A stretch of 64,000 bases of DNA. It comes from CALDTK01 sp041744755. GTDB taxonomy: Bacteria > Bacteroidota > Bacteroidia > Chitinophagales > Saprospiraceae. The notes under the pieces are model-generated. The model was not told the DNA's origin. It searched no databases and was given only the letters and a program-made list of their open reading frames with translations. Each line of letters starts with the position of its first letter. The first letter of the stretch is position 1. Of the stretch, positions 25,726 to 34,924 are shown one piece after another. Location of the stretch: the NCBI GenBank assembly GCA_041744755.1, contig JBGTKC010000119.1:1-64000 (forward strand), given 5' to 3'. Position numbers and translations under genes: made by a program.

Positions 25726-27266
25726 GTGCGCGCGTCGATCATTTCGCCAACTTGCATGATCCCAGCTACCGGGATCTGTAGCCAATCCGGGCGACTCGCG
25801 CGCTCGTAAGCGAGTTCGTACAACGCCTTGTCGATCAGGAAGAAGCTCAGGAGACTCAGACGATCGGCAGGGTCCGCCGGGACAAAAGACGCGCCCTCAG
25901 CCTCCTCGAGGTAGGCCGTAAGGAAGAGCCTCGACGCTACGGCGTACCAGACCCTCGCTCCGGCGAGACCCGTGGCGTCGTTGCTCCCGGTCTGATTGAC
26001 GTAGGCGTAAGGCGCGTAGTGGAGACTGCGCAGCATACCGGCCACGTCCTTAAAGGCGGGATGGCGGCGGCGGCGGTAGGCGAGGCTATGCAGGGGCTCA
26101 CCCTCGAAGTCGATGATCACAATGTCGTCATCGGTATCGAGGACTTGTCCGAGGTGGTAGTCGCCATGCACCCGGATCGAGCCGCGCTTTACGGTCGGGA
26201 GCTCTCGGTCGAGCCAATCGTAAAGCTCGCCTAGGGTAGCGGCGAGCTCGGGCTCGGCGTCTTTCTGCTCCTGCGCGAGGCGTGTGCGGAGTTGTATTTT
26301 GGCGGAAGCCCAGTACTCGTCGTCGAGATCCTCGGGGCGAAGTCCTTCTTGCTCCGCGGCGGCAAAGTGCATGTGCATCTCTGCGGTGCGCCGGCCTAAC
26401 AGGACGATCCGCGCCAAGGTGTCCGCAGTCATATCAGCGGCGACTTGGGCTGGAACGCCGTCGACGTGGAGCGGTTCGAAAAGTGACGTCGCAGGCAGTT
26501 CGTACGGATTGGCCCCTCGCGCGCGGTAGGTTTTGGCGAAAGCCCCCACCCTCGCTAGCATCGTCTCCCAGGCCTCGCCGTTGTGATCGACTCGCCCGAT
26601 CAGGAGGGCGAGGCTCGAAGGCTCGGCATCGCCTTTCGCCCGGTAGTGCAGTGCGCCCCCAAAGGTCGGTACCGATTCGAAGCCACAGTCGGCACTGAGA
26701 TAACCGATCAGCTCCGCGTCTGGGTGGAGACCTGGCTCCGTCTTGCGGAAGAGCTTTAGGAAGCCACTCGGCTCGTAGACGATGACGGTATTGGATGAAT
26801 TCTGAATCGGTAGGATCGTCTCCGCGGCGGGTGGCACACCCGTGAGCATCGGGCCCCGCTCGGCGATGAGGGTGCCGCCCTCGCCCTCGATACTGTCGCC
26901 GCTGGCTAGGAAGTCATATAGGCTTTCGCGAAAACCCGCCAGATGCACTGCGTCGAATACGGTCTGCGGGCCATCCGCCGTGCTCACCTCAGCGATCACG
27001 GCGTGCGGCGCAGGTTCCTCCGGGGACGGGGCCATAGCCAGCGGCAGCACGCGAACTTCCTTCGTCCCACTGCTCAGCCGTAGGCGAAGCAACGTGATCA
27101 CGCCTTGTGTGCCGAAGGCCGGCAGGACCTCCATATCCAGGGCGTCGAGCCCCTGCCCTTTGCTCGTAAACCAGCGCTGCCGCTCGAGGTAGGCGGGCAG
27201 CGCGGCACATACGGCAGCGGCGACCTTAGGGTCGGCGAGGTATCGAACGGTGGCGTTATCGTGCAT
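25722..27266 (-). CDS. Maltokinase (Pep2/Mak-type)
   Basis: 514 residues. It matches the aminoglycoside-phosphotransferase-like kinases that phosphorylate maltose to maltose 1-phosphate with ATP, the precursor used by GlgE. Visible are the N-terminal cap (LPAYLERQRWFTSKGQ), catalytic loop RVHGDYHLGQVL and metal-binding IIDFEGEP. In many bacteria this domain is fused to trehalose synthase; here it stands alone and no treS or glgE is in the window. An exact 14-mer (26530-26543) encodes the AFAKT of VGAFAKTYRA, and two variants lie in the same gene. Confidence 0.87.
   Translation of the reverse strand: MHDNATVRYLADPKVAAAVCAALPAYLERQRWFTSKGQGLDALDMEVLPAFGTQGVITLLRLRLSSGTKEVRVLPLAMAPSPEEPAPHAVIAEVSTADGPQTVFDAVHLAGFRESLYDFLASGDSIEGEGGTLIAERGPMLTGVPPAAETILPIQNSSNTVIVYEPSGFLKLFRKTEPGLHPDAELIGYLSADCGFESVPTFGGALHYRAKGDAEPSSLALLIGRVDHNGEAWETMLARVGAFAKTYRARGANPYELPATSLFEPLHVDGVPAQVAADMTADTLARIVLLGRRTAEMHMHFAAAEQEGLRPEDLDDEYWASAKIQLRTRLAQEQKDAEPELAATLGELYDWLDRELPTVKRGSIRVHGDYHLGQVLDTDDDIVIIDFEGEPLHSLAYRRRRHPAFKDVAGMLRSLHYAPYAYVNQTGSNDATGLAGARVWYAVASRLFLTAYLEEAEGASFVPADPADRLSLLSFFLIDKALYELAYERASRPDWLQIPVAGIMQVGEMIDART
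26530..26543 (+). repeat. Dispersed 14-mer, exact copy 7
   Basis: GTTTTGGCGAAAGC within the maltokinase gene, encoding AFAKT in the gene's sense. Confidence 0.9.
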
Positions 27267-27314
27267 AGTCGAGGTTTGTCGGGGGTGCCAACTTACTCAC
27301 TTCCGCGTCGGCCC

Positions 27315-28697
27315 TCAGTCCCAATCGGCGGCGGCCTGGCGGTAGGCGTAGATGGCCTTGGCGCGCGAGAGCTCGAGCTTAGCCTGCGACAGCAAGGCCT
27401 TCTGGAGGCTCTGCTCGCGACTATTGAGCAGGAACTGCGTACTCTCCCCGAGCTCGAAGAGCTCGCGTTCGGCGGCGAGGAGTCGCTCCGTGCGAGTGAC
27501 CAACACCCCGAGTTCCCCGAGTTGTGCGTCGAAGGCAAGGGCCGCGGCGAGGTTGGCCTCGGCTTTCACGGTCAGCTCCTGTCGCTTGGCCTCGAGCTTG
27601 GCGCCGACCTCGGCGCGCTTGATGCCGACTAGCTGCGACTGCCCACGCGCCTGCCGGTTGAGGATCGGGTAGCGGAAAGTGGCGCCGACCTTGTAGGCCG
27701 AGGTAAGGAACTGCCCCGCGGTTTCGCCGCCGTCGGCGGGTGTGAAGTCGAAACCATCGCCGAGCACCGAGTACGAAAGGTCGAGCTGCGGCTTCTGGTA
27801 TTCGCGGTAGAGCCGACGCTGCAGCTCCACGTCGGCAAATTGTGCCCTCAACTCCCCAAGTGCCGGATGTCCCGCGACTCTCTCGGGCTCGAGCGGGAGC
27901 GGCGGCCGCAGCGCCTGCACGTCGGGTCGTGCGCCTTGCGGCAAAACCCACCATATAGCGAGCAGCTCCTGGCGGGCGAGCTGGGCGTCGACGAGGGCCT
28001 GCTGGGTGTTGAGCTCCTGGGTCGTGAGCGCGATCGCGGCTTCGAGGGTATCCACGGCTGGTTTGTCGCCGCCTTCGTAAAGGCCCCGCGTAGCCACGAG
28101 ACGGACCTCGATCAGGTCTTCGGTCAGGGCACTGATCTCGGCGACGCGCTCGGAGTAGGCCCACTCAGCGTAGCGGACGGCCAGGTCGTAGTGCAAGTCA
28201 TTGCGGATGAGGTCGGCGGTAGCTCGATTGAGGCTTTGCGAGACCTCCCCGCGCTGCACCCCTATGCGGTATTTGTCGGTGATGAGGCCCTGGATCAGCG
28301 GCAGCTTAAGCGTCATGTAGGCTTGCCCTGCCGAAGGTAGCGTGCGCTCTGGATTGATGTTGATGCCGTCGGCCCACTGACGTCCGCCTTCGAGCTTGAA
28401 TGCATAGGGACTTTGCCACTCGAGGCCTGCGTCGGTGTATTCGAAATAGGTGCTCTTAATGTACTGTTTTCGGTCGTATGAGGCGCGCAAGGTGGGATCG
28501 AAGGCGCCGCGAGCACTCAGGAGTTCGGCCGCCCCCCGCTGCTCTATCGCCGCGGCGGCCGTGGCGAGCGGGTGACTCGTTAATACCCAGTCCCGCGCCT
28601 CGTCGAAGCTGCCGACGGGCTGCGCCGCGGCGCTCAGTCCACAGAGCCACAGGAGCCCCGCGGTAGTCGCGCAAATGCTTAGGCGCGGCCAGCTCAT
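27315..28697 (-). CDS. TolC-family outer membrane efflux protein
   Basis: 460 residues from the ATG at 28697. A signal peptide (TTAGLLWLCGLSAAAQP) leads into two long helical repeats with the beta-segments expected of OEP proteins (LEWQSPYAFKLEGGRQW; VGATFRYPILNR). The start overlaps the stop of the HlyD gene as ATGA, so the two are translationally coupled. It supplies the outer membrane channel of the exporter encoded here. Confidence 0.88.
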   Translation of the reverse strand: MSWPRLSICATTAGLLWLCGLSAAAQPVGSFDEARDWVLTSHPLATAAAAIEQRGAAELLSARGAFDPTLRASYDRKQYIKSTYFEYTDAGLEWQSPYAFKLEGGRQWADGININPERTLPSAGQAYMTLKLPLIQGLITDKYRIGVQRGEVSQSLNRATADLIRNDLHYDLAVRYAEWAYSERVAEISALTEDLIEVRLVATRGLYEGGDKPAVDTLEAAIALTTQELNTQQALVDAQLARQELLAIWWVLPQGARPDVQALRPPLPLEPERVAGHPALGELRAQFADVELQRRLYREYQKPQLDLSYSVLGDGFDFTPADGGETAGQFLTSAYKVGATFRYPILNRQARGQSQLVGIKRAEVGAKLEAKRQELTVKAEANLAAALAFDAQLGELGVLVTRTERLLAAERELFELGESTQFLLNSREQSLQKALLSQAKLELSRAKAIYAYRQAAADWD

Positions 28698-30079
28698 TTG
28701 ACCAAGTTTTTGGCGGGTGCCTTGAGCTTCAATCCCTGCCGCTCGCGGTCGATCTCCTCGCCTTCGTAGTAGTCGGGCGGGAAGGCATTGAGCTGGCGCC
28801 AGAGTTCGTACCACACGGGCACACGGTTGAGCATTGCGACGCCCTCAGCCCCCGACCCAGGCCGCAGTGCTTCCGGCCACTCGCGCGAGTCGTCGCTCGG
28901 GGCTACGAGTACGCGGTAGCGGCCCTTGGCGTCGATGATATTGTCGATGGCCTGCACCTCCCCGACGAAAGTACCGTAACTGAGGCCCGGCCAACCGCTG
29001 AATACGACCGCCGGCCAACCGTCAAACAGAAAGCGCACCTCTTGACCCATACGCACTAGTGGCAGGTCAAAGGGCTCAACGTAGATCTCGACAGCCGGCT
29101 GGAAGGTGGTCGGCAGGATGCTTACGACGGCTTCGCCTTCCTTGATGGTCTCGCCGATGCCGGGGGTGAGCACCTTGGCGATCACCCCGCTCTGCGGTGC
29201 GAGGATGTAGTTGTAGTCCCGACGCAAGCGGTAGTTGGCCTCCTGCGAGGAGAGCTTCGCCACGTCCCCAACAGCGGTGTAGTAATCCGTGAACGCGCTC
29301 TGGCGGTCGCTTTCGATCTTGGCGAGCTTGCCGGCGTATTCCGGGCGAATATTGTCGATCGCGATCTGCGCCTGCTCGACCTCGGTCTTCGCCTGGTCGA
29401 CCTTGTTGAGTGTGGCAGTGAGTTTGGCGCGCGCCTCCTGGGCCTTGAGGCGTTTGGACTCCTGGTCGGTGAGGGGCTTCAGGCCTCGGCGATATAGCGT
29501 GTCTGAGCGGGAGAGTTGGTAGTCGGCCACCTCTACTTCGATGCGCTGCTGGGCGAGTTCGGCCTCGAGGGTCGCGACGTAGAGGCGGGATTGCTCGAGC
29601 TTGTTCTCGACCTGCCGTAGTTTCAGCACCTGCTCGGCGCGGAGATTCTGGGCTTGGTTGGCGAGGGCCTCGGCCTTAAGGAGGTAGCCGTCGGCACTGC
29701 TTGATTTCGCATCGCGCGTCTCGCCCGTGCGCTCGACGAGCTGTGGGTCGAGGTACTCGGGCTTGGTCTCGCTCAGCCGCGCGATCGTGTCGCCGGAGGC
29801 GACGGTATCACCCTCGAAGACGAACCACTGCTCCACACGACCCGGTATGGTCGAGTGCACGGTCTGCGGGCGCGACCCCGGATCGAGGGCCGTGACGCTG
29901 CCTTTAGCACGAAAGTTCTGCACCCAGGGCAGGAAGAGGACCACTACACAGGCGAAGATTGCCGCGGCGACCCAGCGCCTGAACATCCGCTGCCCGTTAG
30001 GTAGGCCTATTACGCGGAGTGAGGCGAAGCCGTAGGTGGCGATGGGTTGGTCGACGCGCGTACTTGAGAGATTGAGCAT
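28694..30079 (-). CDS. HlyD-type membrane fusion protein
   Basis: 461 residues. There is one N-terminal membrane anchor (WVAAAIFACVVVLFLPWV, about 36-53). The first half of a lipoyl domain follows (TIPGRVEQWFVFEGDTVASGDTIARL), then a long coiled-coil hairpin (about 130-270), the second lipoyl half (YILAPQSGVIAKVLTPGIGETIKEG) and a beta-barrel. It bridges the inner membrane ABC protein and the TolC-type channel. It lies 71 bases after the ABC gene and overlaps the TolC gene. Confidence 0.9.
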   Translation of the reverse strand: MLNLSSTRVDQPIATYGFASLRVIGLPNGQRMFRRWVAAAIFACVVVLFLPWVQNFRAKGSVTALDPGSRPQTVHSTIPGRVEQWFVFEGDTVASGDTIARLSETKPEYLDPQLVERTGETRDAKSSSADGYLLKAEALANQAQNLRAEQVLKLRQVENKLEQSRLYVATLEAELAQQRIEVEVADYQLSRSDTLYRRGLKPLTDQESKRLKAQEARAKLTATLNKVDQAKTEVEQAQIAIDNIRPEYAGKLAKIESDRQSAFTDYYTAVGDVAKLSSQEANYRLRRDYNYILAPQSGVIAKVLTPGIGETIKEGEAVVSILPTTFQPAVEIYVEPFDLPLVRMGQEVRFLFDGWPAVVFSGWPGLSYGTFVGEVQAIDNIIDAKGRYRVLVAPSDDSREWPEALRPGSGAEGVAMLNRVPVWYELWRQLNAFPPDYYEGEEIDRERQGLKLKAPAKNLVK

Positions 30080-30150
30080 GAGGGATAGATCTATAGAGTT
30101 TAGGATACACTATGCTAGCGTATGCGCCTGTCGGCAAAACGTGTCCTGCC

Positions 30151-31887
30151 TCAGCCATTCCAGACCCCGGCGACACGTTCGTCCGCCAAGACCTCGGCGG
30201 CGTCTCCCTCTGTTATGAGGTTGCCTAGGTGCAGTACACCGGCGCGGTCGCAGGACGCGGCAACCTGCCGACTATTGCTCGCGATGATCAGCGTCCAATT
30301 ATGTGAACGATCGACGAGGTTGGTGATGATCTGATCCGACAGAGTGGCGTCGAGTTGCTCGATGTGCCCCCCGATGACGAGCAGTCGCGGGCGGCGAACC
30401 ACCGCGCGAGCGATGAGGAGGCGGATCCGAACGGAGCGGGGCAGGTCGAGGCCCTCGGCCACGAGCACCGTCTCGAAGCCGTTGGTCTGTTCGGCGATCC
30501 AGTCTTTGAGTCCCGCCATTTCGATGGCCCACTGGATATCAGCGAGGGTCACGCTGGGATGGCCGATCGAAATGTTCTCTGCGATGTTGGCGTTAATCAC
30601 CTCCTCCTGCGGGGTGTAGTCACCGATGGCCCACCGCAGACTGTCTAGGTCAAGGTTGCCGATCGGCGTCGCATTGTACAGCAAACGTCCTTCGAAGTCG
30701 AGCCGGATACCGGCTAGCAGAGCGCACAGCGTGGCGCGACCCGATCGATTGTAACCCGCCAGGCAGTAGCGCTCGTTGGCCTTGAGCGCCATGCTGAGCC
30801 CGCGCAGCGCCACCGTATTAGAGCGCGGGTAGGTGAAGGTCAGTTTGGTGAGGTCAACCGTGAGCCCCTTGCCGGTGTCGATTTCGTTAAAGTCGAGCTG
30901 TCCGCCGCTCTCGAGCGGCAGATCGGTTACGGATCCAAGCTTCTCGACGCCGGTGAGGGTGTCATAGACGGTCTCGAAGCTGTAGATCACCTTTTCGGCG
31001 TTGCTTACTATGGCGAGGATGACGAGCTCGGAGGCGACGAACTGCCCGATGTTGATCTGGTTGTCGATCACGAGGTAGCCCCCGAGCAGGAGGAAGCTCA
31101 CGGTCACGACCGCCTGCACGGAGATCAGTAAACCGTAGTGCCAGAGCAGCAGATCAAAGTGCTTCGCGCGGTAGTTGAGATAGCCCATCAGCAGGTCGTC
31201 CGTGCGCCGCAGCGCCAGCTGTGCTCCACCCGCGAGTTTGAAGGTGTTATTGGCCCGGGCCACGTCCTCGAGCCAACTGGCCACTTTGTACTTGTATTTG
31301 CTCTCCGTGAGACTCGTGTTCAAAGAGGGGGTACCTAGCACATAGACCACAACGAGCAGTACGAGCACTAGGACGAGCCCGAAAACGCCGAAGAAGGGAT
31401 TGTAGAACGCGATCAGGACGATCCCGAAGAGGATCTGCATGATCGCTCCCGAGAAATCGAGCAGGATCTTGGGCAGCCCCTTCTGGACATTAACCACGTC
31501 GAAGAAGCGATTAACGAGTTCCGGCGGGTAGGAGTCACCGAGAGCTTCCGAGCGGATACGTGGGAGGCGGTACGCGAACTCGAGTGCGGCCCGCGTAAAT
31601 GTGCGGCGTTGGAGGCTTTCGGCGATGATGGTCTGCATCACCTTTAGGATACCGACGAACGCCGCCGCAAGTGTAACAACGACCGCCAGGACGACGAGCG
31701 ATGCATTGAAATCTCCACCGGCGATGAGATTGATGATCGCCTGGACGCCTAGCGGTCCGGCCAGTGAGATCACGCCGATCAGTACGGCGTAGAGATAGAT
31801 GTACCCAATGTCGCGCCTGTCTGGTGCGAGCAGTCGCCAAAACCGTTGCGTCGGTGACGGATTAGCGGATGCGATAAGGTCGGCCAT
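30151..31887 (-). CDS. ABC transporter permease with degenerate ATPase domain
   Basis: 578 residues in the layout of a half-size ABC exporter: six membrane helices (about 30-310) and an ATPase domain. The ATPase motifs are largely lost. Walker A reads GYNRSGRAT (378-386, lysine replaced by arginine), the signature is LPRSV in place of LSGGQ (482-486), Walker B ends in GG (506-507) instead of Asp-Glu, and the switch histidine is absent (IIASNS). The Q-loop glutamine (427) is kept. The reading frame is intact, so this looks like a conserved non-hydrolysing protein and not a pseudogene. A catalytic partner would have to come from elsewhere. It is the first gene of a three-gene operon and divergent from tetR. 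Confidence 0.85.
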   Translation of the reverse strand: MADLIASANPSPTQRFWRLLAPDRRDIGYIYLYAVLIGVISLAGPLGVQAIINLIAGGDFNASLVVLAVVVTLAAAFVGILKVMQTIIAESLQRRTFTRAALEFAYRLPRIRSEALGDSYPPELVNRFFDVVNVQKGLPKILLDFSGAIMQILFGIVLIAFYNPFFGVFGLVLVLVLLVVVYVLGTPSLNTSLTESKYKYKVASWLEDVARANNTFKLAGGAQLALRRTDDLLMGYLNYRAKHFDLLLWHYGLLISVQAVVTVSFLLLGGYLVIDNQINIGQFVASELVILAIVSNAEKVIYSFETVYDTLTGVEKLGSVTDLPLESGGQLDFNEIDTGKGLTVDLTKLTFTYPRSNTVALRGLSMALKANERYCLAGYNRSGRATLCALLAGIRLDFEGRLLYNATPIGNLDLDSLRWAIGDYTPQEEVINANIAENISIGHPSVTLADIQWAIEMAGLKDWIAEQTNGFETVLVAEGLDLPRSVRIRLLIARAVVRRPRLLVIGGHIEQLDATLSDQIITNLVDRSHNWTLIIASNSRQVAASCDRAGVLHLGNLITEGDAAEVLADERVAGVWNG

Positions 31888-31939
31888 AGGATTGCAAAGA
31901 TGAATTATAGTAATCCTATCATGCTGAAATAGTTTTGCC

Positions 31940-31955
31940 TACTTTTGCAAAAGTA
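31940..31955. promoter_or_regulatory. 16-bp palindrome: promoter core and likely TetR operator
   Basis: TACTTTTGCAAAAGTA is a perfect palindrome ending two bases before the tetR ATG. It contains the Bacteroidota -7 element TAnnTTTG in both orientations, so repressor binding would cover the tetR promoter. A second core, CATCTTTG (31895-31902, minus strand), stands seven bases before the ABC start. Confidence 0.7.
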
Positions 31956-31957
31956 CT

Positions 31958-32641
31958 ATGGCGATACAGGTTTACATCTCCCCCAACACCACTTTGTATC
32001 TCCGCGATCCGCAGGCGACGCCCCTCGGCAAGCAGATCATCACCGCGGCGATTTCGGCGTTCGATGAGTTAGGCCTCGAGCGACTCACCTTCCGCAAGCT
32101 CGCTGCGGAGGTCGGCTGCACAGAGGCGACCGTGTACCGATACTTTAGCGACAAACAACAGCTCCTCGTTTACCTCGTGAGTTGGTACTGGGACTGGGTG
32201 CACTACCTCCTCCAGTCGGCCGCGCAAATGCCGACCGATCCGGTCTCGAAATTGCGCGCGGCTGTGACCGCCCTCACGCAGCCAATGGTCGCCAATCCCG
32301 CCGTTCCCTATATCGACGAGCGCATCCTTCACCACGTCGTGGTGACCGAGGGGATGAAGGCCTACTACTCAAAAACCACGGATCGTCATAACCGTGACGG
32401 TGTGTTCTTGCCGTACAAGCAGCTCGTCGAAACGCTTGCCGACCTTATCCTCGCGGTGTCACCGAGCTTCGCGTATCCGCACACGCTGGCGACGACGCTC
32501 TTCGAGATGGCGCACAATCAGATATACTACGCGGAACACTTGCCCCGACTCACGGACGTAAGGCTATCGGCGTCCCTCTCTGAGCAGGTTGATGTCATGC
32601 TTCAGACCTGGATCGATAGACTGTTGCTGCTCAACCGTTAG
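31958..32641 (+). CDS. TetR-family transcriptional regulator
   Basis: 227 residues. A helix-turn-helix of TetR type lies at about 22-68 (IITAAISAFDELGLERLTFRKLAAEVGC, then TEATVYRYFSDKQQLLVYL). A helical ligand domain follows. It is divergent from the exporter operon across 70 bases, which is the classic arrangement for a local repressor relieved by an exported compound. The palindrome that overlaps its own promoter suggests autoregulation. Confidence 0.92.
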   Translation: MAIQVYISPNTTLYLRDPQATPLGKQIITAAISAFDELGLERLTFRKLAAEVGCTEATVYRYFSDKQQLLVYLVSWYWDWVHYLLQSAAQMPTDPVSKLRAAVTALTQPMVANPAVPYIDERILHHVVVTEGMKAYYSKTTDRHNRDGVFLPYKQLVETLADLILAVSPSFAYPHTLATTLFEMAHNQIYYAEHLPRLTDVRLSASLSEQVDVMLQTWIDRLLLLNR

Positions 32642-32690
32642 GGCGGAACCCAACTCCCGAAAGGTTTGTTTGTCTGCCAAACCCCCGGCC

Positions 32691-33332
32691 ATGAAAGTCC
32701 TCGTCTGCACTGCTCTGCTCCTCACGTTAAATGGGGTAGCGGTAAGTCAGGTTGCGGGGTCGCTAGATGACGAACTACTGGTCGAGGGAACGGCCATGGA
32801 TCTAAGGATCAGCCCTAGCGTAGCCGGAATTCAAGTGCTGTGGGCTGCCGCAGATACCGCCGGCCTTCTTGAGTACAGGGTTCAGCGAGCGGATGAATTC
32901 GGGGAGTGGTCTACAGTCTTTCGTCTACCAAGCCGGCGGGCGCTGCTCGCCCTGGACGAGTCTTTCGACGACCCACAACCTTTCAACGGAGTGAATGCTT
33001 ACCGCGTGGCGCGAGTGTATCGCGACGGGCAAGTAGTGTACAGTGAGACACGGGTCGTCACATACCTCGGGAGACGGGGTATGAGGCTTTACCCGAACCC
33101 GGTCATGGCGGGTCAACCCGTGTTCTTGGAGTTCCTTGGTGAACCGCTAGGCGACTTCCAGCTCGAACTCATCGATGATCGCGGCACCCGCCTAGACTAT
33201 CACAACTTCAGCGGCACCGGTGAGCGGGAGCAAGTGTCGTTCGTGCCGGACGCTCCTCACGCAGGTACGTACGCCGTGCGGTTGCTCTCGAACGAGATTC
33301 CTTTGGAGTCCTGGCCACTACAGATTAGGTAG
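32691..33332 (+). CDS. Secreted T9SS type A sorting-domain protein
   Basis: 213 residues. A signal peptide (VLVCTALLLTLNGVAVSQ) precedes a fibronectin-like stretch (IQVLWAAADTAGLLEYRVQRADEFG), and a type A sorting domain follows (LYPNPVMAGQPVFLEF ... QLELIDDRGTRL ... GTYAVRLLS). Nothing catalytic is visible. It is likely anchored to or released from the cell surface. The composition is slightly less GC-rich than that of its neighbours. Confidence 0.8.
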   Translation: MKVLVCTALLLTLNGVAVSQVAGSLDDELLVEGTAMDLRISPSVAGIQVLWAAADTAGLLEYRVQRADEFGEWSTVFRLPSRRALLALDESFDDPQPFNGVNAYRVARVYRDGQVVYSETRVVTYLGRRGMRLYPNPVMAGQPVFLEFLGEPLGDFQLELIDDRGTRLDYHNFSGTGEREQVSFVPDAPHAGTYAVRLLSNEIPLESWPLQIR

Positions 33333-33490
33333 TACGCGGTTGCGACATTACGACGGGGGGGGGCGCGTGACCCCACTACCGATAGCGGAAAATAGGTTGT
33401 AGTCGCTTAGCCGGATTTTTGTGCCAATTCCGTACCGACCGTCTTCTCCTCCTTACTGAAGCGCGACATCTACATAGCTCCACCTGTGAG

Positions 33491-33524
33491 CAAAAACGGC
33501 CCCTCGTCTGCTAGACGAGAGGCC
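33491..33524 (-). terminator. Rho-independent terminator of the ribosomal protein operon
   Basis: On the minus strand, GGCC and a 7-bp stem (CTCGTCT with AGACGAG, three-base loop) form a strong hairpin at 33498-33524, followed by TTTTTG. It stands 27 bases after the rplT stop. Confidence 0.9.
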
Positions 33525-33550
33525 ATTTCGAAGACGGTGGCAGTGGCTGA

Positions 33551-33901
33551 TTACTTCGGCGTGGCCGATTGTACGATACCGCTAAATACCTCGGGGTGGT
33601 TCATCGCCAGATCGGCGAGGACCTTCCGATTGAGGGTGTTACCACCGAAATTGAGGGCATTCATGAGTCGGCTGTAAGTGGTGCCGTTCTGGCGAGCGCC
33701 TGCGTTGATACGTGCGATCCAGAGGCGGCGAAAGGCGCGCTTCTTATTACGGCGGTCGCGGTAAGCATAGACGAGGCCTTTCTCGACGGCATTCTTGGCC
33801 ACCGTGTAGACTTTACTACGGGCGCCGAAGTAGCCGCGGGCCATCTTCAGGATCTTCTTGCGGCGTGCGCGCGAGGCGACGCGATTGGTTGCTCTTGGCA
33901 T
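33551..33901 (-). CDS. rplT: 50S ribosomal protein L20
   Basis: 116 residues, the normal length. The sequence begins MPRATNRVASRARRKKILKM and holds the conserved RDRRNKKRAFRRLWI and RINAGAR blocks. L20 is needed for early 50S assembly, and in many bacteria it represses the infC-rpmI-rplT transcript. It lies last in that order here. Confidence 0.98.
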   Translation of the reverse strand: MPRATNRVASRARRKKILKMARGYFGARSKVYTVAKNAVEKGLVYAYRDRRNKKRAFRRLWIARINAGARQNGTTYSRLMNALNFGGNTLNRKVLADLAMNHPEVFSGIVQSATPK

Positions 33902-33986
33902 CCTATGGGAGTTTAGTGCGACGCAGGGGCTGGCCTTTCGCCAGCACTCGGACCTACGCCCTCGTTAAAGAGAGGTTTGTGAGTGC

Positions 33987-34181
33987 TTACTTGCAGAGAA
34001 GGCGCTTGAGGCGGGGCGTATCGGCGTCCGAGGCAATCGTCGAACCCTGGAGGTTGTTCTTCTGCTTTTTGCTCTTGTTGCGCATCATGTGCGAGGTGTA
34101 GGCCTGGAAGCGCTTCACCTTACCCGAACCCGTCAGCTTGAATCGCTTTTTGGCACTCGAGTGCGTTTTCATCTTTGGCAT
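33987..34181 (-). CDS. rpmI: 50S ribosomal protein L35
   Basis: 64 residues from the ATG at 34181: MPKMKTHSSAKKRFK, then the RNKSKKQKNNL and RLKRLL blocks. A longer frame upstream is only the translated spacer, including a 14-mer copy. It stands between infC and rplT, the usual order. Confidence 0.97.
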   Translation of the reverse strand: MPKMKTHSSAKKRFKLTGSGKVKRFQAYTSHMMRNKSKKQKNNLQGSTIASDADTPRLKRLLCK

Positions 34182-34214
34182 GACCGTATCGTTTAAGGGG
34201 CCGCGAAGATAGAC

Positions 34215-34228
34215 GTTTTGGCGAAAGC
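34215..34228 (+). repeat. Dispersed 14-mer, exact copy 8
   Basis: GTTTTGGCGAAAGC in the 80-base spacer between infC and rpmI. Confidence 0.9.
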
Positions 34229-34261
34229 TACACACGCTAATTCCTAGGCGCTACTGGCGGA

Positions 34262-34924
34262 CTATTCGTCGGCGTCGGAGTCGTCCTCGTCCTCCTCGGT
34301 GGCGACGTTGGCGGGGGCTTTTGGGTGAGACTTCTTCTTGTTTGCCGCAATGATGACGTGCATCCGGCGACCCTCCATCTTCGGGAGCTCCTCTGGGAGA
34401 CCTTCGTTAGCTAGCTCCTTGATGAACCGAAGCAGCAGCAACTCCCCCCGGTCCTTGAAGACGATTGAGCGACCCTTGAAGTGAACGTAAGCCTTGATCT
34501 TCGATCCTTCCTCGAGGAAGCCGCGCGCGTGGCGGAGCTTGAAGTCAAAATCGTGGTCATCGGTGTTCGGCCCGAAGCGAATCTCCTTGATGACCGTCTT
34601 GACGGCCTTGGCCTTAATCTCCTTCTCTTTTTTCTTCTGATCGTAAATGAACTTTGAGTAGTCCATAATCCGCACCACCGGCGGGTCGGCTTTCGCGCTA
34701 ATCTCGACGAGGTCGGACTCCAATTCCCGAGCCCAGCGCTTGACGTCGCGCGTGTCGTATACATTGGAGTCGATGGTGCGTCCTGCTACCTCGGAGACGT
34801 CGGCCAGGTTGTCTCCGACGAGACGGACCTCTGGCACGCGGATGAAATCGTTGATGCGGTGCTTCGGCTCATCACGCCGTACTATGTTCGACCTGCGTCG
34901 CCCGCTACTTCTTCTTCTAGCCAA
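34262..34924 (-). CDS. infC: Translation initiation factor IF-3
   Basis: 220 residues. The N domain starts at KHRINDFIRVPEVRLVGDN, a lysine-rich linker (IYDQKKKEKEIKAKAVKTVIKEIRF) follows, and then the C domain (FLEEGSKIKAYVHFKGR). The C-terminal 25 residues are an acidic tail (EEDEDDSDADE) that is longer than usual. The best start is a TTG at 34924. IF-3 genes commonly use rare start codons because IF-3 discriminates against them, which gives autoregulation; that would apply here. clpC lies upstream on the same strand. Confidence 0.95.
   Translation of the reverse strand: MARRRSSGRRRSNIVRRDEPKHRINDFIRVPEVRLVGDNLADVSEVAGRTIDSNVYDTRDVKRWARELESDLVEISAKADPPVVRIMDYSKFIYDQKKKEKEIKAKAVKTVIKEIRFGPNTDDHDFDFKLRHARGFLEEGSKIKAYVHFKGRSIVFKDRGELLLLRFIKELANEGLPEELPKMEGRRMHVIIAANKKKSHPKAPANVATEEDEDDSDADE

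Noticed and set aside
30151..31887. Degenerate ABC gene as a pseudogene
   Set aside because: No frameshift or stop, full length, good codon use, and the coupled downstream genes are intact. Loss is confined to ATPase motifs.
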